Assembly (NCBI GenBank): GCA_905221605.1
Contig: CAJNDS010000176.1
Span: 141,635-205,634, forward strand
Source of the DNA: Symbiodinium natans
Lineage: Eukaryota > Sar > Dinophyceae > Suessiales > Symbiodiniaceae
Length of the DNA: 64,000 nucleotides
Direction: 5' to 3'
In this document: piece by piece, positions 9,961-20,770 of the stretch
Layout: every line of letters begins with the position of its first letter
Position numbering within the stretch: the stretch's first letter is position 1
Translations under genes and position numbers: made by a program
The notes under the pieces: generated by a model
What the model was told of the DNA's origin: nothing
What the model saw: only the letters and a program-made list of their open reading frames with translations
Databases searched by the model: none

Positions 9961-10351
9961 ATCTAGGTCGAAGGTGACCCTGTAGTTTCAAGCTTCAATA
10001 TTGCAGCCTTCTTTCCGGCCGATTGCACGTGGGGACTTCTTGAACATGTAAGGCTGGAGGCGGTTAAGTGAACCCGTCAGTCCCAGCAGTTGTCCTTCAT
10101 GTTGTTTGCCCAACTTTCCTTCGTGGCTTGTTAGCATTCACCGGAAGAACCCCGAACAACAAAAACTGAAACAGCCCGATTGAGAAATCCAACCGGGCCT
10201 CACTGGATCCAAGAGGGCCCCGGAGCCGAAAAAGAAAAGAACAACCCTGTTCGACGATGATCGGTCAGAAGGATGTTCTGATTGCCAGTGGCTTGTTGTC
10301 CCTAAACCCTAAACCCTGAACCCTAAACCCAAAACCCTAATTACACCCTAG

Positions 10352-10490
10352 GAGCCTGGATGACTGGATTCTCAGCACCCAGTCGGACCGTGCTGTGCGC
10401 CTGGACCTCAAGATCTCACCTTTCGTGGCAGCTCGGCTAACTGTCGCTGCTGGTGGTGTTCCTGTCTCCTCCGTGGAGATCTGCTCGACC
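10352..10490 (+). CDS. Gene A exon after a CCCTAAA array
   Basis: The acceptor is cacccTAG at 10350-10351, 6 bases after a CCCTAAA array (10299-10345). The frame reads SLDDWILSTQSDRAVRLDLK, then ISPFVAARLTVAAGGVPVSS, closed by TGA near 10493. It is a beta-rich segment. The 3' border is not fixed. Confidence 0.5.
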
Positions 10491-11263
10491 TGAACCCTCT
10501 CTACTGAAACCTGAATACCTGAACATCCTGAACCCTTGATTTTCTGCTTGCATGATTTTGCGTCCAGTGAGTGCCCTTATTGAGGACTGAGAAGGGTACT
10601 CTTAGGTCCTGCTTTACAAATCATGTTGGGCTCGCGACTTTCAGGTTAACCCTAGAGCTATGTCCACTAACGCCAGCTACTGCCAGTTGGCGCGCGACCC
10701 AAGGACATGTATGCGAAGGACGGATTACTCCTGAATGGCATCGCCACCATCGCGTGTGCACGGGTGCCCTGGAGAAGAAGGAGTGATACGGAGTGGCCTC
10801 AACTCTATAAACTCTATAAACTAGTCGGCGGGATTTCGCTTACGCCATCTTCGTTCTTCCCACGGTCGTGCTGAGGCCGCACCACACTAATTGAACTGCG
10901 CGGGTGCTTCCTAAAGCAGGGGTACCCCTTGCGCACCTCAAGTACTGGTATCCTTATGACAGGCCCCGAACGTTTCGAAATCCCATATAGATTAAAATGT
11001 GAATCTCAAATAGGACATTGTTTGCACCACGGCAATGATCGAGTGAACCCGAACTTTGGGGCCTGGCTGATATGAGCACCCTAAACATCCTAAGCACCCG
11101 AACAATTTGTTTATAGGACTTATCCCAAATCCCCCACAACTTTGGGGGGGCACCCCTTTTGAGCCCGGCAGAGTCATCCCCAAAGAATCCAGCCACTGCA
11201 AGTCGCCCCCAGAAGAAGCAACAAGCGGATAAACGCAAAACCCCCTTGATCCTGTAGGCCTCA

Positions 11264-11341
11264 GCCCTAAACCCTAAACATCCCTAAACCCTAAACCCTA
11301 AACCCTAAACCCCAAACCCTAAACCCTAAACCCTAAACCCT
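11264..11341 (-). repeat. CCCTAAA array
   Basis: About ten CCCTAAA units immediately before the exon at 11.4 kb. Confidence 0.9.
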
Positions 11342-11393
11342 CAACCCCTTCCCCTCCCGCCACCCCCCTTCCTCCCGCCTGCGGCATCCTCGA

Positions 11394-11490
11394 GCTGACG
11401 CCCGGTGAGGTGGCCCTCCCCGGGCGGAAGCTCCCGAAGTCCGGCAGCATCCATGTGGTGGGCGAAGTGCCGAGGACAGGGCCCTCCGAG
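11394..11490 (+). CDS. Gene A exon
   Basis: The frame LTPGEVALPGRKLPKSGSIH continues VVGEVPRTGPSE and ends at CCGAG|GCCCCC (GC donor). It follows a CCCTAAA array. The acceptor is not a clean AG, unless it is the AG inside ctcgAG. Confidence 0.45.
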
Positions 11491-11752
11491 GCCCCCAAAC
11501 CAGGGTTTGAGGGCTTCTTTCTATTAACTTTCTATCATCAACGTCATTGATGCATGGGTGATTCTTCTAAGACTCCGGGTCCCTCATTTCGGGTTGGGGG
11601 AGGGGGTTTGGGGGTAGACCTTGTTCTGGGTAGCCAAAGTCGCGGTGCCTGGAAGGATTGTTAGGTGATGGGGTTTCCCGGTCATCGCCAAGTTAAATGG
11701 AAGAACGCTGCAGAGATTCCCAGCTCATGTCATGAACGGATCATGCTCGCAG

Positions 11753-11849
11753 GACTTGTGCAGGCTCCGTACTTCAAGGTGTCGGCGGCGCGGTATCTCG
11801 TCCCAAATGCATTGCTTGGGGGCCTAGAATTCGCATCCTGCGCCTGCAG
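11753..11849 (+). CDS. Gene A exon, fibronectin-III-like C-terminal half
   Basis: The acceptor catgctcgcAG is at 11751-11752. The frame LVQAPYFKVSAARYLVPNAL continues LGGLEFASCACR, showing the recurring pattern Leu-x-Pro-Asn ... Gly-Leu-x-Phe-x-Ser-Cys-Ala. The end is near CTGCAG|GAAAGC (GA donor). Confidence 0.5.
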
Positions 11850-12348
11850 GAAAGCAGACATGATAAAATAGGAACATCTAGCAGCCTAGCGGGAAGGAGG
11901 CAGCTTAGCAGCCTGCAGTGACCACAATTGACCACGCTTAATTGTGATGTTGATCCCAGGTTGGCATGGCAGTGGATGGGACTATGCCTGACACATACCT
12001 CTCGCAGGTTCTCGTTGTGGGGTCATGTCCTGCACGGCGCACGACATGATCGAAGCCTGCAGATTTGTAGAGCGTGACCGAACGGTTTCAGGAAGAACAG
12101 AGAAGCGCAAGGGGTTAGCAAAGAGATAAAACGTAAGGAGAAACACCATTAATTAATCAGCATGCATCGTCATGTGATAGCAAGGAGGACGAAGCCTGAA
12201 ATCCAGCCTGAGAGGCGTGGATGTGGGATCGTGCCCTTACCCAGGACGAGTGCCTCGGCCCGCAATGCCAGCATGCACCGTCGAACTGAAGCTTTCCCTT
12301 GTGCAGTGCTCAAAGGCTGATGGCACTTCATCTGGGCACGAGGCCAGC

Positions 12349-12456
12349 ATGGGGGTGTACGACAAGAGGGGACCTTTAACATAGGCCCCCAAATAGTAGG
12401 ATTCCTTTTTAATAAGGACCCCAATAAGGTACCCCTATTTTCGTAAACTCCCATAT
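12349..12456. mobile_element. V-family inverted-repeat element
   Basis: The ends CATGGGGGTGTACGACAAGA and CCCTATTTTCGTAAACTCCC pair as inverted repeats. The internal sequence (gacctt..aataggcccccaaatagtaggatt) matches the copies at 49.3 and 53.3 kb. Confidence 0.6.
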
Positions 12457-12718
12457 GCGGAGAGGGATACCGGCTACCTGACAGTAAGCAATGTTTTGAA
12501 CCTCGGTGCTGGGAAGCCTTTGAAGGACACGCTACCACCGAGACTATCAGATCACCGTGCAGAACCTGGCTGTCGTTCGCCCTGGCGCTGAGATCGCTGC
12601 GAGCGGGTGCTGGCCTCAGCATGCATCTGCCCACTTAGGCCACTCGGTGGGCATGTGCAATAGGGGTGCCGCCAAAAAACTCTGATCCTTTCTTCCGAGA
12701 CTCCGCCCAAGACAAGAT

Positions 12719-12800
12719 GCATATACACATGCACATGTATACATATTTCTATATCTATATATATATATATATGTATACATATACATTTACGTGTAAATTT
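12719..12800. repeat. TA-rich low-complexity tract
   Basis: (TA)n with (CA)n and (TATATG) variants; no coding support. Confidence 0.75.
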
Positions 12801-13017
12801 ATGTTTATGTACCCTAATGTTTTTGGGCAGAGCCTTGACATCCTTTCTCACAATATCGTCAATATGTGGTCCCTGTAACCCCCCCCCAACCGGCACACAT
12901 CCCGCGCATCTGTGCTTGCGGTAGTCCTTCAAGCCGTCCCTGGACCCACAACCCTGAACGCTGACCCCTTAAAGGAATAGCAGGCCATCAACTTCCGAAA
13001 CCCTACAAACCCGAAAA

Positions 13018-13133
13018 CATCCGCCTATATTAACCCTCTAAATCCCACAGACCCTGCAAAACCCTAAACCCTTAAACCCGAAACCCTAAACCCTAAACCC
13101 TAAACCCTATCAAACCCTAAACCCTAAGCCCAA
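13018..13133 (-). repeat. CCCTAAA array
   Basis: Irregular at first, then clean CCCTAAA units to 13133, ending 13 bases before the next acceptor. Confidence 0.85.
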
Positions 13134-13146
13134 CTCACGACCTCAG

Positions 13147-13221
13147 GATCCTTCAATGCAGCCAACCCGGCTGCGAGGCCTCAGTGGCCTTGAGTGGCCT
13201 CCCCACGAACGCGGATGCAAG
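13147..13221 (+). CDS. Gene A micro-exon between two opposed arrays
   Basis: The acceptor is cacgacctcAG (13145-13146) and the donor CAAG|GTGCGG (13222). The preferred frame is ILQCSQPGCEASVALSGLPT followed by NADAR, giving the Cys ... Ala-x-Val-Ala pattern of the fibronectin-like units. A second frame is open. A CCCTAAA array lies just upstream and a TTTAGGG array (13243-13290) just downstream. Confidence 0.45.
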
Positions 13222-13242
13222 GTGCGGACCCTAGCCGCATGG

Positions 13243-13290
13243 GTTTGGGGTTTACAGTTTACGGTTTAGGGTTTAGGGCTTAGGGTTTAA
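13243..13290 (+). repeat. TTTAGGG array on the donor side
   Basis: Degenerate to clean units starting 22 bases after the donor at 13222. Confidence 0.85.
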
Positions 13291-14171
13291 GATATAACTA
13301 CTACTATTTGCTTAAGAACCCCAAAAAATTAAAAGATTACTCCCTATATTACCCTTATACGGAAGAATATTGTTTGTTTTTTGGGGGGGTTCTGAAGCAC
13401 TTGGTAGACTATAAGATACAAAATAGATTATAGCAAAGACAAATATGCTTGAGTTGTATGTTTATACCCATAATTAACTATAGTTATAAGAGAAGATAGT
13501 AAATTGTACTCCTACATTCATTACATATATGTATTTGTATATGGGCCGTTTCATACAAAAGGCGGTGTATAGAGTGTTGTCTGCAGTAGATCTCGTATAT
13601 ACAATGTATACATGTGCACATATAGAGTTATATTTTTCTTGACCTTAAAGTAGCCTTAAAGTGAACAATCGACGACAAACAAAGAGAGGGTACAGCCACC
13701 ATCATTCTTGTATTTTGGGGGTCCAGGTACGCTGTATCTTACGCAAGGTTTGCGCCGCACAAAGTAGCCACATCCTTGGCATTCTCATGGATGGACGACC
13801 TGCAATATCAACTCTCTGCCGCCTTCGCGTCTGTGCCTGGAGAAAAAAATCATCATCCAGATAACATGGGCAAGTGAAGGAGGTTTGGGGTGTCCGGCTG
13901 CCGCGCGATGATGTGGGAGTCCTGATGACGGTTGCAAGGTAGGATGCTATGAAACCCTAAACCCTAAACCCTAAGTCTGGGGTGTCAGAAGGTTGGGTGA
14001 TATCGGTGGTCAAACTTGAGCTGCAAGGTGCTACCTGACATTTGGTGTGGCCATGACAGACTTCAGTGGCCCCGAAGAGGTCGTGACGTACATCGCGCAC
14101 CTTGCTCTGAAATAGGGATTGCCCAAGTAGGGCTTGAGTAGAACTGTGGCAGAACCCGTGGGACAGCCAAG
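13291..14171. other. AT-rich intronic or intergenic stretch, no supported exon
   Basis: 13.29-13.66 kb is AT-rich. A short + strand frame at 13661-13864 has no good splice borders. A short CCCTAAA run sits at 13951-13974. Confidence 0.4.
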
Positions 14172-15634
14172 GATTGATGGTGCAAATGTCGTGGAGATGT
14201 GCAACCCTCAAGTGGACGGCGATCCAGACAACAGGTGCCTTGTCAAGACATTTCAACTTGCAGGCTTCTGGAGATCAATGGTGGAGTCACTCTGAAATTG
14301 CCAGTCATCCTGTGCAAATGTCATTGCTTCAGAGGTATTACTGCGCCGACAAGCTGGATGTGTCGGACTTTTTGCTTCGTGGATTCTTGCCTAGCAAGCT
14401 CCTGTGGCATGGAATAGCCTCCGACATGGATGCGCCATCTGTACAGCTGTTACAATCACACCGAGCACCGAATTCCTCCAACAGCCTCCGACCTTTGACC
14501 CCGAGCTTCAGCACTGCCGAGGTGGCTTCCTTCAGGATGGCGAGGTCGTGATATCAGCGCATCTTGACTGGGCGTTAGGGCTCTTAGCTCTTGGCCCCAC
14601 GGGTCTACTAGTAGGGCCAAGTTTTAGGGACTCATGCGCGTCGAATCCCCCGATTGCCCCCGCCCCCCGCCCCCCCCCACGGCAAGTTCGCCAGCCCACG
14701 CACAGTGAGCAGTCTTAAGACTCGTAAATAAACCCTAAACCCAAAACCCTAAACCCTGAACCTCTTTGCTGACAGGAAGCTGTCTCCGGAGGTCGACATA
14801 CTCGAGCTCCCTGGACAGCGACAAGAGGTCATCAGTTTAGCTGGTTCTTACGCTTCACTTTCTCTCGGTCTGCAATTTCGGGAGCGACCTTCGCAGATTT
14901 CTCTCAGACGGCTTCTGCAACCATGCTCCATTTTTCGTAGTGCTTGCTTTGAGGTTTCGCTTTCAAAACCGCTGGATGCTGTACGCGGAGGCAGGGTGAA
15001 GCCGGGGTATGTTCAACTGTTGAAGCAATGGACATGTCGTAGCCAAATTTGCGGCTGGCAGTGTGATGGTGTGTGCGTGTGCCTATTCCTGTGCAGTGTT
15101 CAGCACACATGCCCTAATTCCTACACCCTCAACCCTTACACCCTGCGACGAATTGTCTAAACGCCAGGAACCCTAAATCTGCTTCAGCTTCAGGGACTAG
15201 CAGGCAGCATGGACTCAAGACCCCCATGTGTCTAGTCACGATCTTCTTGAGAACTATTTTGTGTGTGTGTGCTTAAGCACAAACATGCATACAGACACCG
15301 TTCTAGCAGGTATCGAAGTAGGGCCAACAGTGGTTCGTATAGAAGCCCTGAGATTCAGGCGTAGGATCTTCGGTTTCTATAAGTACTTGCACCAGAAGCC
15401 CCACCCCCTTGAAAACACCCGAAGCCCCAACTCAGGACCCGGCGTCCGAACGAACCCAGCACCTTACAGTCATCGTGGTTGGGGTGTCGGGTTTCGGGTA
15501 TGAGCACACCCTAAGCCCTAAACCCGGCACCTGATTCTGAGTCTTCTCAAGACGGTGAGGTGCAGATCCTTTGTGTCGGCGGTGTGGTGAGCAATGACCC
15601 ATTGCCAGAGTCGGCCATCAAGATCGAACCTGAG
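14172..15634 (+). CDS. Five gene A exons linked in phase
   Basis: Exons 14172-14234, 14264-14334, 14447-14573, 14776-14827 and 15542-15634 join in one continuous frame. Their phases (1-base leader, then 2/1, 1/2, 2/1, 0/0) agree at all four junctions, which chance rarely gives. Segments are IDGANVVEMCNPQVDGDPDN; LLEINGGVTLKLPVILCKCH; AVTITPSTEFLQQPPTFDPE then LQHCRGGFLQDGEVVISAHL; KLSPEVDILELPGQRQE; SSQDGEVQILCVGGVVSNDP. Donors are GT, GT, GT and GT, with GC at the last exon. CCCTAAA arrays precede exons four and five. The beta-rich, Cys-containing product fits an extracellular domain; I recognise no family. Phase also rules out a longer rival frame across 14.27-14.44 kb. Confidence 0.6.
14730..14763 (-). 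repeat. Short CCCTAAA array
   Basis: About five units ending 12 bases before the acceptor of the 14776 exon. Confidence 0.8.
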
Positions 15635-15960
15635 GCCAGCTCTCTTCGACCAAAAAAATATAGATATACACATGTATACATGTCCTTTTTTTGTTGATAT
15701 TTGTATTTATTGCTCTTGCATTTTGGAGATGGCAGAATATCTCTCACTCTACCCACTCCTTCCAGAAAGTGTGAGTGCGAAGCATCTTGCAGCCAGCCCT
15801 TCTATTGTGCCCTGGGACGGGCGACTCGAAAACACTTGCGGCAAATGTGATCATCCGCGAACATCACATGGCAGACATGACTTGAGCTCACCGATGACAG
15901 AGGTCACTCACATCCTTGCTGCAGCTGCCAATGTGCAAGGCTGGAGACAGAGGGTTTCAA

Positions 15961-16077
15961 TACTTACTGTTGCTTAGTAGGGAATGGGAATAAGAGCCAT
16001 ATACAATCCCTTTAGAGGGTAAGTAGGGGATATGTGGTACCTTATTCCCCCATTCCCTACTAGCCAACAGTAAGAAT
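15961..16077. mobile_element. T-family inverted-repeat element
   Basis: The ends cttactgttgcttagtaggg and ccctactagccaacagtaag are inverted copies. The interior is ggtacc-like and AT-rich. It is not clearly bounded by exons, so an introner role is not shown for this family. Confidence 0.55.
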
Positions 16078-16885
16078 GGGAAGAGCGGAGGGAGCCTCTG
16101 CAGAACTGGCCAGTTGAACATGCCGAGCCGATTGCCAGGTGAGGGTTCCAAAGGCTCGCTCCGCTTCTACGACAAGAGCAACGGTCACATGCTTGCACTC
16201 AGCGGGGTGCCTTTAAATCGGCTGCGTGTTGTTTTGCGGAATGCGCCGTGCTCAAGGTCCACTGCCTATGAAGCTGCAACCACCATACCGCTATCTTTTA
16301 GGTCCTACAGTCCTAGGTGTCTTCTGCGTATGGCACGAGAGTCTTTCACAAGCCTGCCGCAGCTGTTTTGCTGAGTATCAGGCTTTTCTGTGAAGCCGAT
16401 CATCGGTGATGCCAGCACCCGCGCCTTGAGGGCTGCGCGCTCAGAGGTTCTCACTTTCAATTCTGAGTCAACATGCGGGGCTCCAACGACTTTCCAGCGT
16501 TCAGCTCTGCAGGGGCAGCACGCGCTTTAGGCCAAGAACCGCGCTCTCGTGTAGACTCAGTGTAGACACATGGGTTGCCCGCTGGGGTTGGGGACGCTGT
16601 AGTGTTCAACAAAATTGCGCTCTCCCCTAGGTCCCGTGTGCATTTTTCAACGCTTCAGTCGGTTGGTGTCGAGAAATCGTGGCAGGCACGCGCTTTCCTC
16701 CCCCTGGGCTCTTGGACGGCATCGTTTTTATGCATCCATTCCCGGGTGCAATCGCGCTGCCGCGACAGTCCGCGCACGCGCCCCTCGTGTCCGAATCGGC
16801 GTCTTTGGGCCTGGGATCTGCAGCCTCCATGATCGTGACGAGCCTTCCTCATCGCTGCCGCCCTTAGCAGCACGACCGCTCCCCC

Positions 16886-17100
16886 TAAACCCTATACCCT
16901 ATAACCCAAAACCTAAACCCTAAACCCACTACCGAAAGTAAAAAAAGAATTAATGTGTCGACTCGTGCTCCTGTGAGCGATGCTTGTTTAGCCGTGCCAC
17001 CGTGGTCTTACACTGCCCGGGTCTACGGCGATATGTTCACTTTTGCTTTTTTTCTTATCACCCTTAACCCTAAACCGCAAGCCCTAAACCCTAAACCCTT
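16886..17100 (-). repeat. Two short CCCTAAA runs upstream of an exon
   Basis: Runs at about 16886-16926 and 17066-17100, in the C-rich orientation, with the next exon starting at 17160. Confidence 0.75.
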
Positions 17101-17159
17101 GTTTTGCATGTTTATATCGTATGGTGACACTTGTCAGCCTTCAATCCTCAAGGCCAGAG

Positions 17160-17340
17160 GCGCCACCTGCGTTGCGTTGGTGCGAACGAGCAGCTAATGC
17201 GAGCTGTGCTGAGGTGGATGCAGAAGCAATATACCCCGAGGGGCAATTCTGGGCATTTGTGGTCAACCGGTCGGTGGCGGCTGCTCTCCAGAGACATGGC
17301 AGCAGCTTTGCCCTCCCCGGCGGGAGGTTGTTGGATTCAG
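17160..17340 (+). CDS. Gene A exon, Ala-rich fibronectin-like segment
   Basis: AG at 17158-17159; donor TTCAG|GTCTGT at 17341. The frame APPALRWCERAANASCAEVD continues AEAIYPEGQFWAFVVNRSVA and AALQRHGSSFALPGGRLLDS. 'IYPEGQFWAFVV' matches the Pro-x-x-x-aromatic-x-x-Val pattern of the other units. A second frame is open, so the frame choice is a judgement. Confidence 0.45.
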
Positions 17341-17614
17341 GTCTGTCAGTTGCCATCTGGCACTATTGCCTGAGATCCCACGCTCTCATGGCCCAGCCCT
17401 AAGCTTGAAGCGTGGGGCTCTGCGTCAAGGTTCCAGGACATCTACGAGGGCACGCGCTTCGTCTGCACTGCCTGTTTCCTTCGCATTCACATGTACTACT
17501 TGTAATCGTGTCAGTTGGTCTTCAAGTCGTGTCAGGGTTTCAGGGTTTAAGGCTCCGAGAGCTCTAGTTAGCCGTTGCAATGTTGTCCTGAGTCGGAGTC
17601 GGGGCATCTTCCGG

Positions 17615-17890
17615 AACAGGCTCTTATACCCTAGAACCCCTTAAAAAGGCTCCTTCATAGGGTTGATTTCGGGGTTTGTAGGGCCTAGGAGCCCATCATG
17701 GTTCTATTCGAAGAAGGCCCTTTATAGTATAAAGGTAGGGTTGATTATAGTCCATCACTGGTTATTCGACCCTACAACCCCCTCAAAGGCCCTTTATAGG
17801 GTTGATTATCGTCCATCACTGGTTATTCTACCCTACAACCCCCTGAAAAGGCCCATTATAGGGTTGATTATCGTCCATCACTGGTTTGTA
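17615..17890. mobile_element. Tandemly multiplied P-family element
   Basis: Three to four partial copies in a row. The unit 'tagggttgattatcgtccatcactggttattctaccctacaacccc' (shown in parts: gggttgattatcgtccatca, ctggttattctaccctacaa) repeats with small changes. The P terminal motif survives as ccatcactgg and cccatcatgg. Confidence 0.6.
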
Positions 17891-18079
17891 GAATGGTCAC
17901 AGATGCAGTTTCCGGCCTGAGATACGCATCGCACGCCATCTGCGAAGCTCCCCATCGAGCCGCAGGGAAAAACACATTCCAGGCGCTGGATGCTATGCCT
18001 CCTTGCTCACCCTAAACCCTAAACCCTGTAAAGTTGCAGTCTTGAAGAGCCGTAGAGTGATACACCCAGAATCTTGCAG

Positions 18080-18184
18080 GATTTTGCCATTGACCCCTTC
18101 CTGGTGCAGTGCGATTTTGAACCTGGAATCGAGTACATGCCTCCCGACGCAAATTTGGAAAGCCCCCATGAAGATTCTGACAAA
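18080..18184 (+). CDS. Gene A exon
   Basis: The acceptor aatcttgcAG is at 18078-18079, downstream of a CCCTAAA run (18008-18029). The frame DFAIDPFLVQCDFEPGIEYM continues PPDANLESPHEDSD until TAG near 18190. 'FEPGIEYM' fits the Pro-Gly-x-x-Tyr motif of the fibronectin-like units. The donor is not identified. Confidence 0.5.
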
Positions 18185-18471
18185 TCCTTAGCAAAAACGC
18201 ATCCCAAACCACGCCACTCCGACTTCAACCCACTTAACTAGCGCCTCAATGAAAGTTAGAGGAGTTCGCTGAGTTGATTCTGGACTCGTCATGTCCAGTG
18301 TGTGATAGATCAGCTCTATAGACTCAAGATGAGCATGTAGTCGCGGCCATCTACGTCCGGTCTTCCCTTGCGCGTCTCCCTGCATAGCTTGGAGCTCTTG
18401 GAAGCCTCCTCCAAGGCTAGTCGTTTACATTGACGCTGCCGCAGCGCCTTATGGTGGAGGCCCGACACCTT

Positions 18472-18532
18472 CTAGGGTTTAGGGTTTGGGGTTTAGGGTT
18501 TGGGGTTTAGGGTTTAGGGTTTAGGGTTTAGG
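18472..18532 (+). repeat. TTTAGGG array
   Basis: Mixed TTTAGGG and TTTGGGG units; no supported exon immediately upstream. Confidence 0.85.
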
Positions 18533-18648
18533 ATGTGGTCGACAGCTCGAGGAGCTTTGTGGGTAGCAAAGGCTGATCGTTTCAGAGATCTCAGGTATGT
18601 CCGGTAGGGAACCACGGATCCTGAAATCAAGCCCTCTCAAATCTATAT

Positions 18649-18740
18649 CCCCTTTGGGAATCATTCTTTATTTCGGTTTACATAAACCCCAAGAGGATAT
18701 TGAAGATATTGTTTTTTTAAGGTTCTAAAGGGGAGTATAG
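18649..18740 (+). mobile_element. Q-family introner-like element, second copy
   Basis: It runs from atctatatcccctttgggaa to aaaggggagtatag and shares the interior (cccaagaggatatt, aaggttctaa) with the element in the coiled-coil gene. Its right end supplies the acceptor TATAG for the exon that follows. Confidence 0.65.
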
Positions 18741-18828
18741 AAATGCATCCCGCCGGACTTCCACCAGGTGAGCAAGTGAACCTGCCCTTCGTGGGGCGCT
18801 TTCCGGACGAAGTCTCCTTGGTGCCCGG
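18741..18828 (+). CDS. Gene A exon between a Q element and a TTTAGGG array
   Basis: It starts after GGGGAGTATAG. The frame MHPAGLPPGEQVNLPFVGRF continues PDEVSLVPG. The exon ends at about CCCGG|CATTTTAGGG or CCCG|GCATTT (GC donor), with a TTTAGGG array (18834-18892) beginning within six bases. Confidence 0.5.
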
Positions 18829-18833
18829 CATTT

Positions 18834-18892
18834 TAGGGTTTAGGGTTTAGGGTTTAGGGTTTAGGGTTTAGGGTTTAGGGTTTAGGGTTTAG
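18834..18892 (+). repeat. TTTAGGG array at a donor
   Basis: Eight clean units directly after the 18741-18828 exon. Confidence 0.9.
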
Positions 18893-18963
18893 GTTGTTGG
18901 ATCCCTATTAGGATACGGCACCTAGTATTTAGGGTACCCCAAAAGGGATTATAACTTTGACAA

Positions 18964-19050
18964 CCATCCATATGGTCCTCGATGTTGACACACTGACGGG
19001 CAGCAGTGAAGACTCGATGCTCGTGCAGAGCCATATTCCCAAGCAAAGAG
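18964..19050 (+). CDS. Possible gene A exon
   Basis: The frame MVLDVDTLTGSSEDSMLVQS continues HIPKQR. It follows a short palindrome-like stretch (18893-18966, ends ggttgtt and gacaacc). There is no clean acceptor. Confidence 0.3.
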
Positions 19051-19105
19051 TTTCAAAAGTTCGCTAGTCGAGGGTCTCAGGAGCCGTCTCTAGACATCTC
19101 AGTTG

Positions 19106-19186
19106 CCCTAAACCCTAAACCCTAAACCCTAAACCCTAAACCCTAAGCCCTAAGCCCTAAGCCCTAAGCCCTAAACCCTAAACCCC
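19106..19186 (-). repeat. CCCTAAA array with CCCTAAG variants
   Basis: Five units in the middle are CCCTAAG, flanked by standard units: local homogenisation of a variant. The next acceptor follows within ten bases. Confidence 0.9.
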
Positions 19187-19194
19187 AGTCACAG

Positions 19195-19276
19195 GTGCCT
19201 CTGCTACGTCCAAGAGCGCTGGAGTTCATGGACACAGAAAACCTGGTGGGCCGAGTCTCCCGGCAATGAATGTGAG
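19195..19276 (+). CDS. Gene A exon, Trp/Cys-rich, between opposed arrays
   Basis: The acceptor agtcacAG is at 19193-19194 and the donor TGTGAG|GTATTG at 19277. The preferred frame CLCYVQERWSSWTQKTWWAE continues SPGNECE and runs into the donor; the rival frame meets TGA. A CCCTAAA array lies upstream and a TTTAGGG array (19314-19431) downstream. Confidence 0.45.
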
Positions 19277-19313
19277 GTATTGGAGCATGGTCAGGCTCCT
19301 GCATGGCATGCGT

Positions 19314-19431
19314 GTTAGGGTTTAGGGTTTAGGGTTTAGGGTTTAGGGTTTAGGGTTTAGGGTTTAGGATTAAGGGTTAGGGTTTAGGGGGGTTTAGGGT
19401 TTAGGATTAAGGGTTAGGGTTTAGGGTTAAA
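19314..19431 (+). repeat. TTTAGGG array
   Basis: Long run with a duplicated block 'ggattaagggttagggttta', so a segment larger than one unit was copied. Confidence 0.9.
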
Positions 19432-19496
19432 AGTCTGCTCATACTCAGCTAGCCTTGCACCATTTTCAGCACCTCTTTTGCATTGTTTCTCCTGAG

Positions 19497-19601
19497 CGGC
19501 GATGGAAGGTTTATGGGACTCTGACGATTACTTCGGCGGCTTCAGAAGTGAACTTCACTCACTACCACGTCTACTACGGAGCCCCAGTTGAAGCAGTCGG
19601 G
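19497..19601 (+). CDS. Gene A exon, fibronectin-III-like N-terminal half
   Basis: It follows ctcctgAG and ends at GTCGGG|GTGACA (35 codons, phase 0 to 0). The frame RRWKVYGTLTITSAASEVNF continues THYHVYYGAPVEAVG. 'G-x-Leu-x-Ile-x-x-Ala ... Glu-x-x-Phe-Thr-His-Tyr-x-Val-Tyr-Tyr-Gly' is the B and C strand pattern of fibronectin-III domains. This is the clearest domain signal in gene A. Confidence 0.6.
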
Positions 19602-19740
19602 GTGACACCAGTTGAGGTTGTGGTGAGGGCGGTGGCGGTGAAGGCCAGCATTCATCTAGTACCTTCTCACACTCTGTGCATCCACACCCCTGAAACTAAG
19701 CGTCTGGGAAGTTCCCTCACTTGTCTTCATCTTTCTCCAG

Positions 19741-19870
19741 TTTCCAAGTCAACGTCAACGCAGGGGTTGCGAAGCTGCTCCAACGAAGCAATGCAACTGA
19801 AGGGGAAGCCATCAATGCCATCAGAGACGTTGGATGGTGCACCTGCAAAAGTTACGAGCAATGCTTAACC
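19741..19870 (+). CDS. Likely gene A exon, frame not settled
   Basis: A strong acceptor (catctttctccAG, 19739-19740) leads into sequence open in two frames. One gives FQVNVNAGVAKLLQRSNATE ... DVGWCTCKSYEQCLTE; the other STSTQGLRSCSNEAMQLKGK .... Phase with the previous exon fits neither simply. Confidence 0.35.
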
Positions 19871-20447
19871 GAGCTGCGCATCATTCATCTAGTTGCCCAA
19901 AGATCTTTGTAACACTTCAAAACAGAGATTTTCGTTGTATTCTGTTCTGCAGATTCAGATGATTCAAAAACTTCACTTAAGGGGCCTAATTCTGCATCAG
20001 ACCCTTGGTCGCTGCAAACCAGGGCTTTCGCATTGGCCTGGAGACGAGCAGTGCATGGGGGCATCCGGGGTAGCAGCAATCCAGAGTGAAAAGCTGCAGC
20101 GGACTCCTATGACGGAAGTGCTGCCGACTAGGCTTGGAGAGCCGCGATATAAGCTGACGATCAGAGCATCCCCGATGCAAACCGGGAAGCCTAATGGTGC
20201 ACCGGCCTGTCCTTGTTAAAGGGCTCTTTGTCATGCGAGGTCGCTCCTGGATTCCTTGATCCTATATTAATATGTGAATGAAGGGTTCTTGTTGTGGGTG
20301 AATGCGAATTGAGTGGACACTTCGAGAAGCAGCGTCGTTGGCGCAGGCGCCAATCCTAGGTATGCAGCTCCGCTCGCGGGTGCATTCGCGATTGCTGCAC
20401 GCAAATCTGTCCGCCAGGTTCGACTGGAAAATAACCTCTGGAATGGC

Positions 20448-20456
20448 GAGAGAGAG

Positions 20457-20502
<46 letters not shown>

Positions 20503-20704
20503 AGTGCGAGTTTTTAGCGAGTGCTGAGTCGCAGACGGACGGGGGCGCGCACCAGCGCGGGGGGCCACCCCCATGCCCCAACGAAAGAAAGAAAGAAAGA
20601 AAGAGGGAGAGAGAGGGAGAGAGAGAAAGAGAGATAACACAAGCAAGACCGAGGACTCACCACGCGCCCCTGGGGCGGCCTCCCTTGGGGGGGGTCAAGC
20701 GTGT

Positions 20705-20745
<41 letters not shown>

Positions 20746-20770
20746 TGTGTGTGTGTGTGTGTGTGTACGT
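20448..20770. repeat. Purine-rich composite repeat with GC-rich spacers
   Basis: (GA)n, (GAAA)n and (GT)n tracts alternate with GC-rich blocks such as gggggcgcgcaccagcgcgg and ccccatgccccaacgaaag. The same GC-rich block followed by (GAAA)n recurs at 47.6-48.3 kb. Long open frames here come from the periodic sequence and are not genes. Confidence 0.8.

Noticed and set aside
14174-14551. Open frame of 125 codons on the + strand
   Set aside because: The phases of four neighbouring exons require another frame across this stretch, with an intron between 14335 and 14446.
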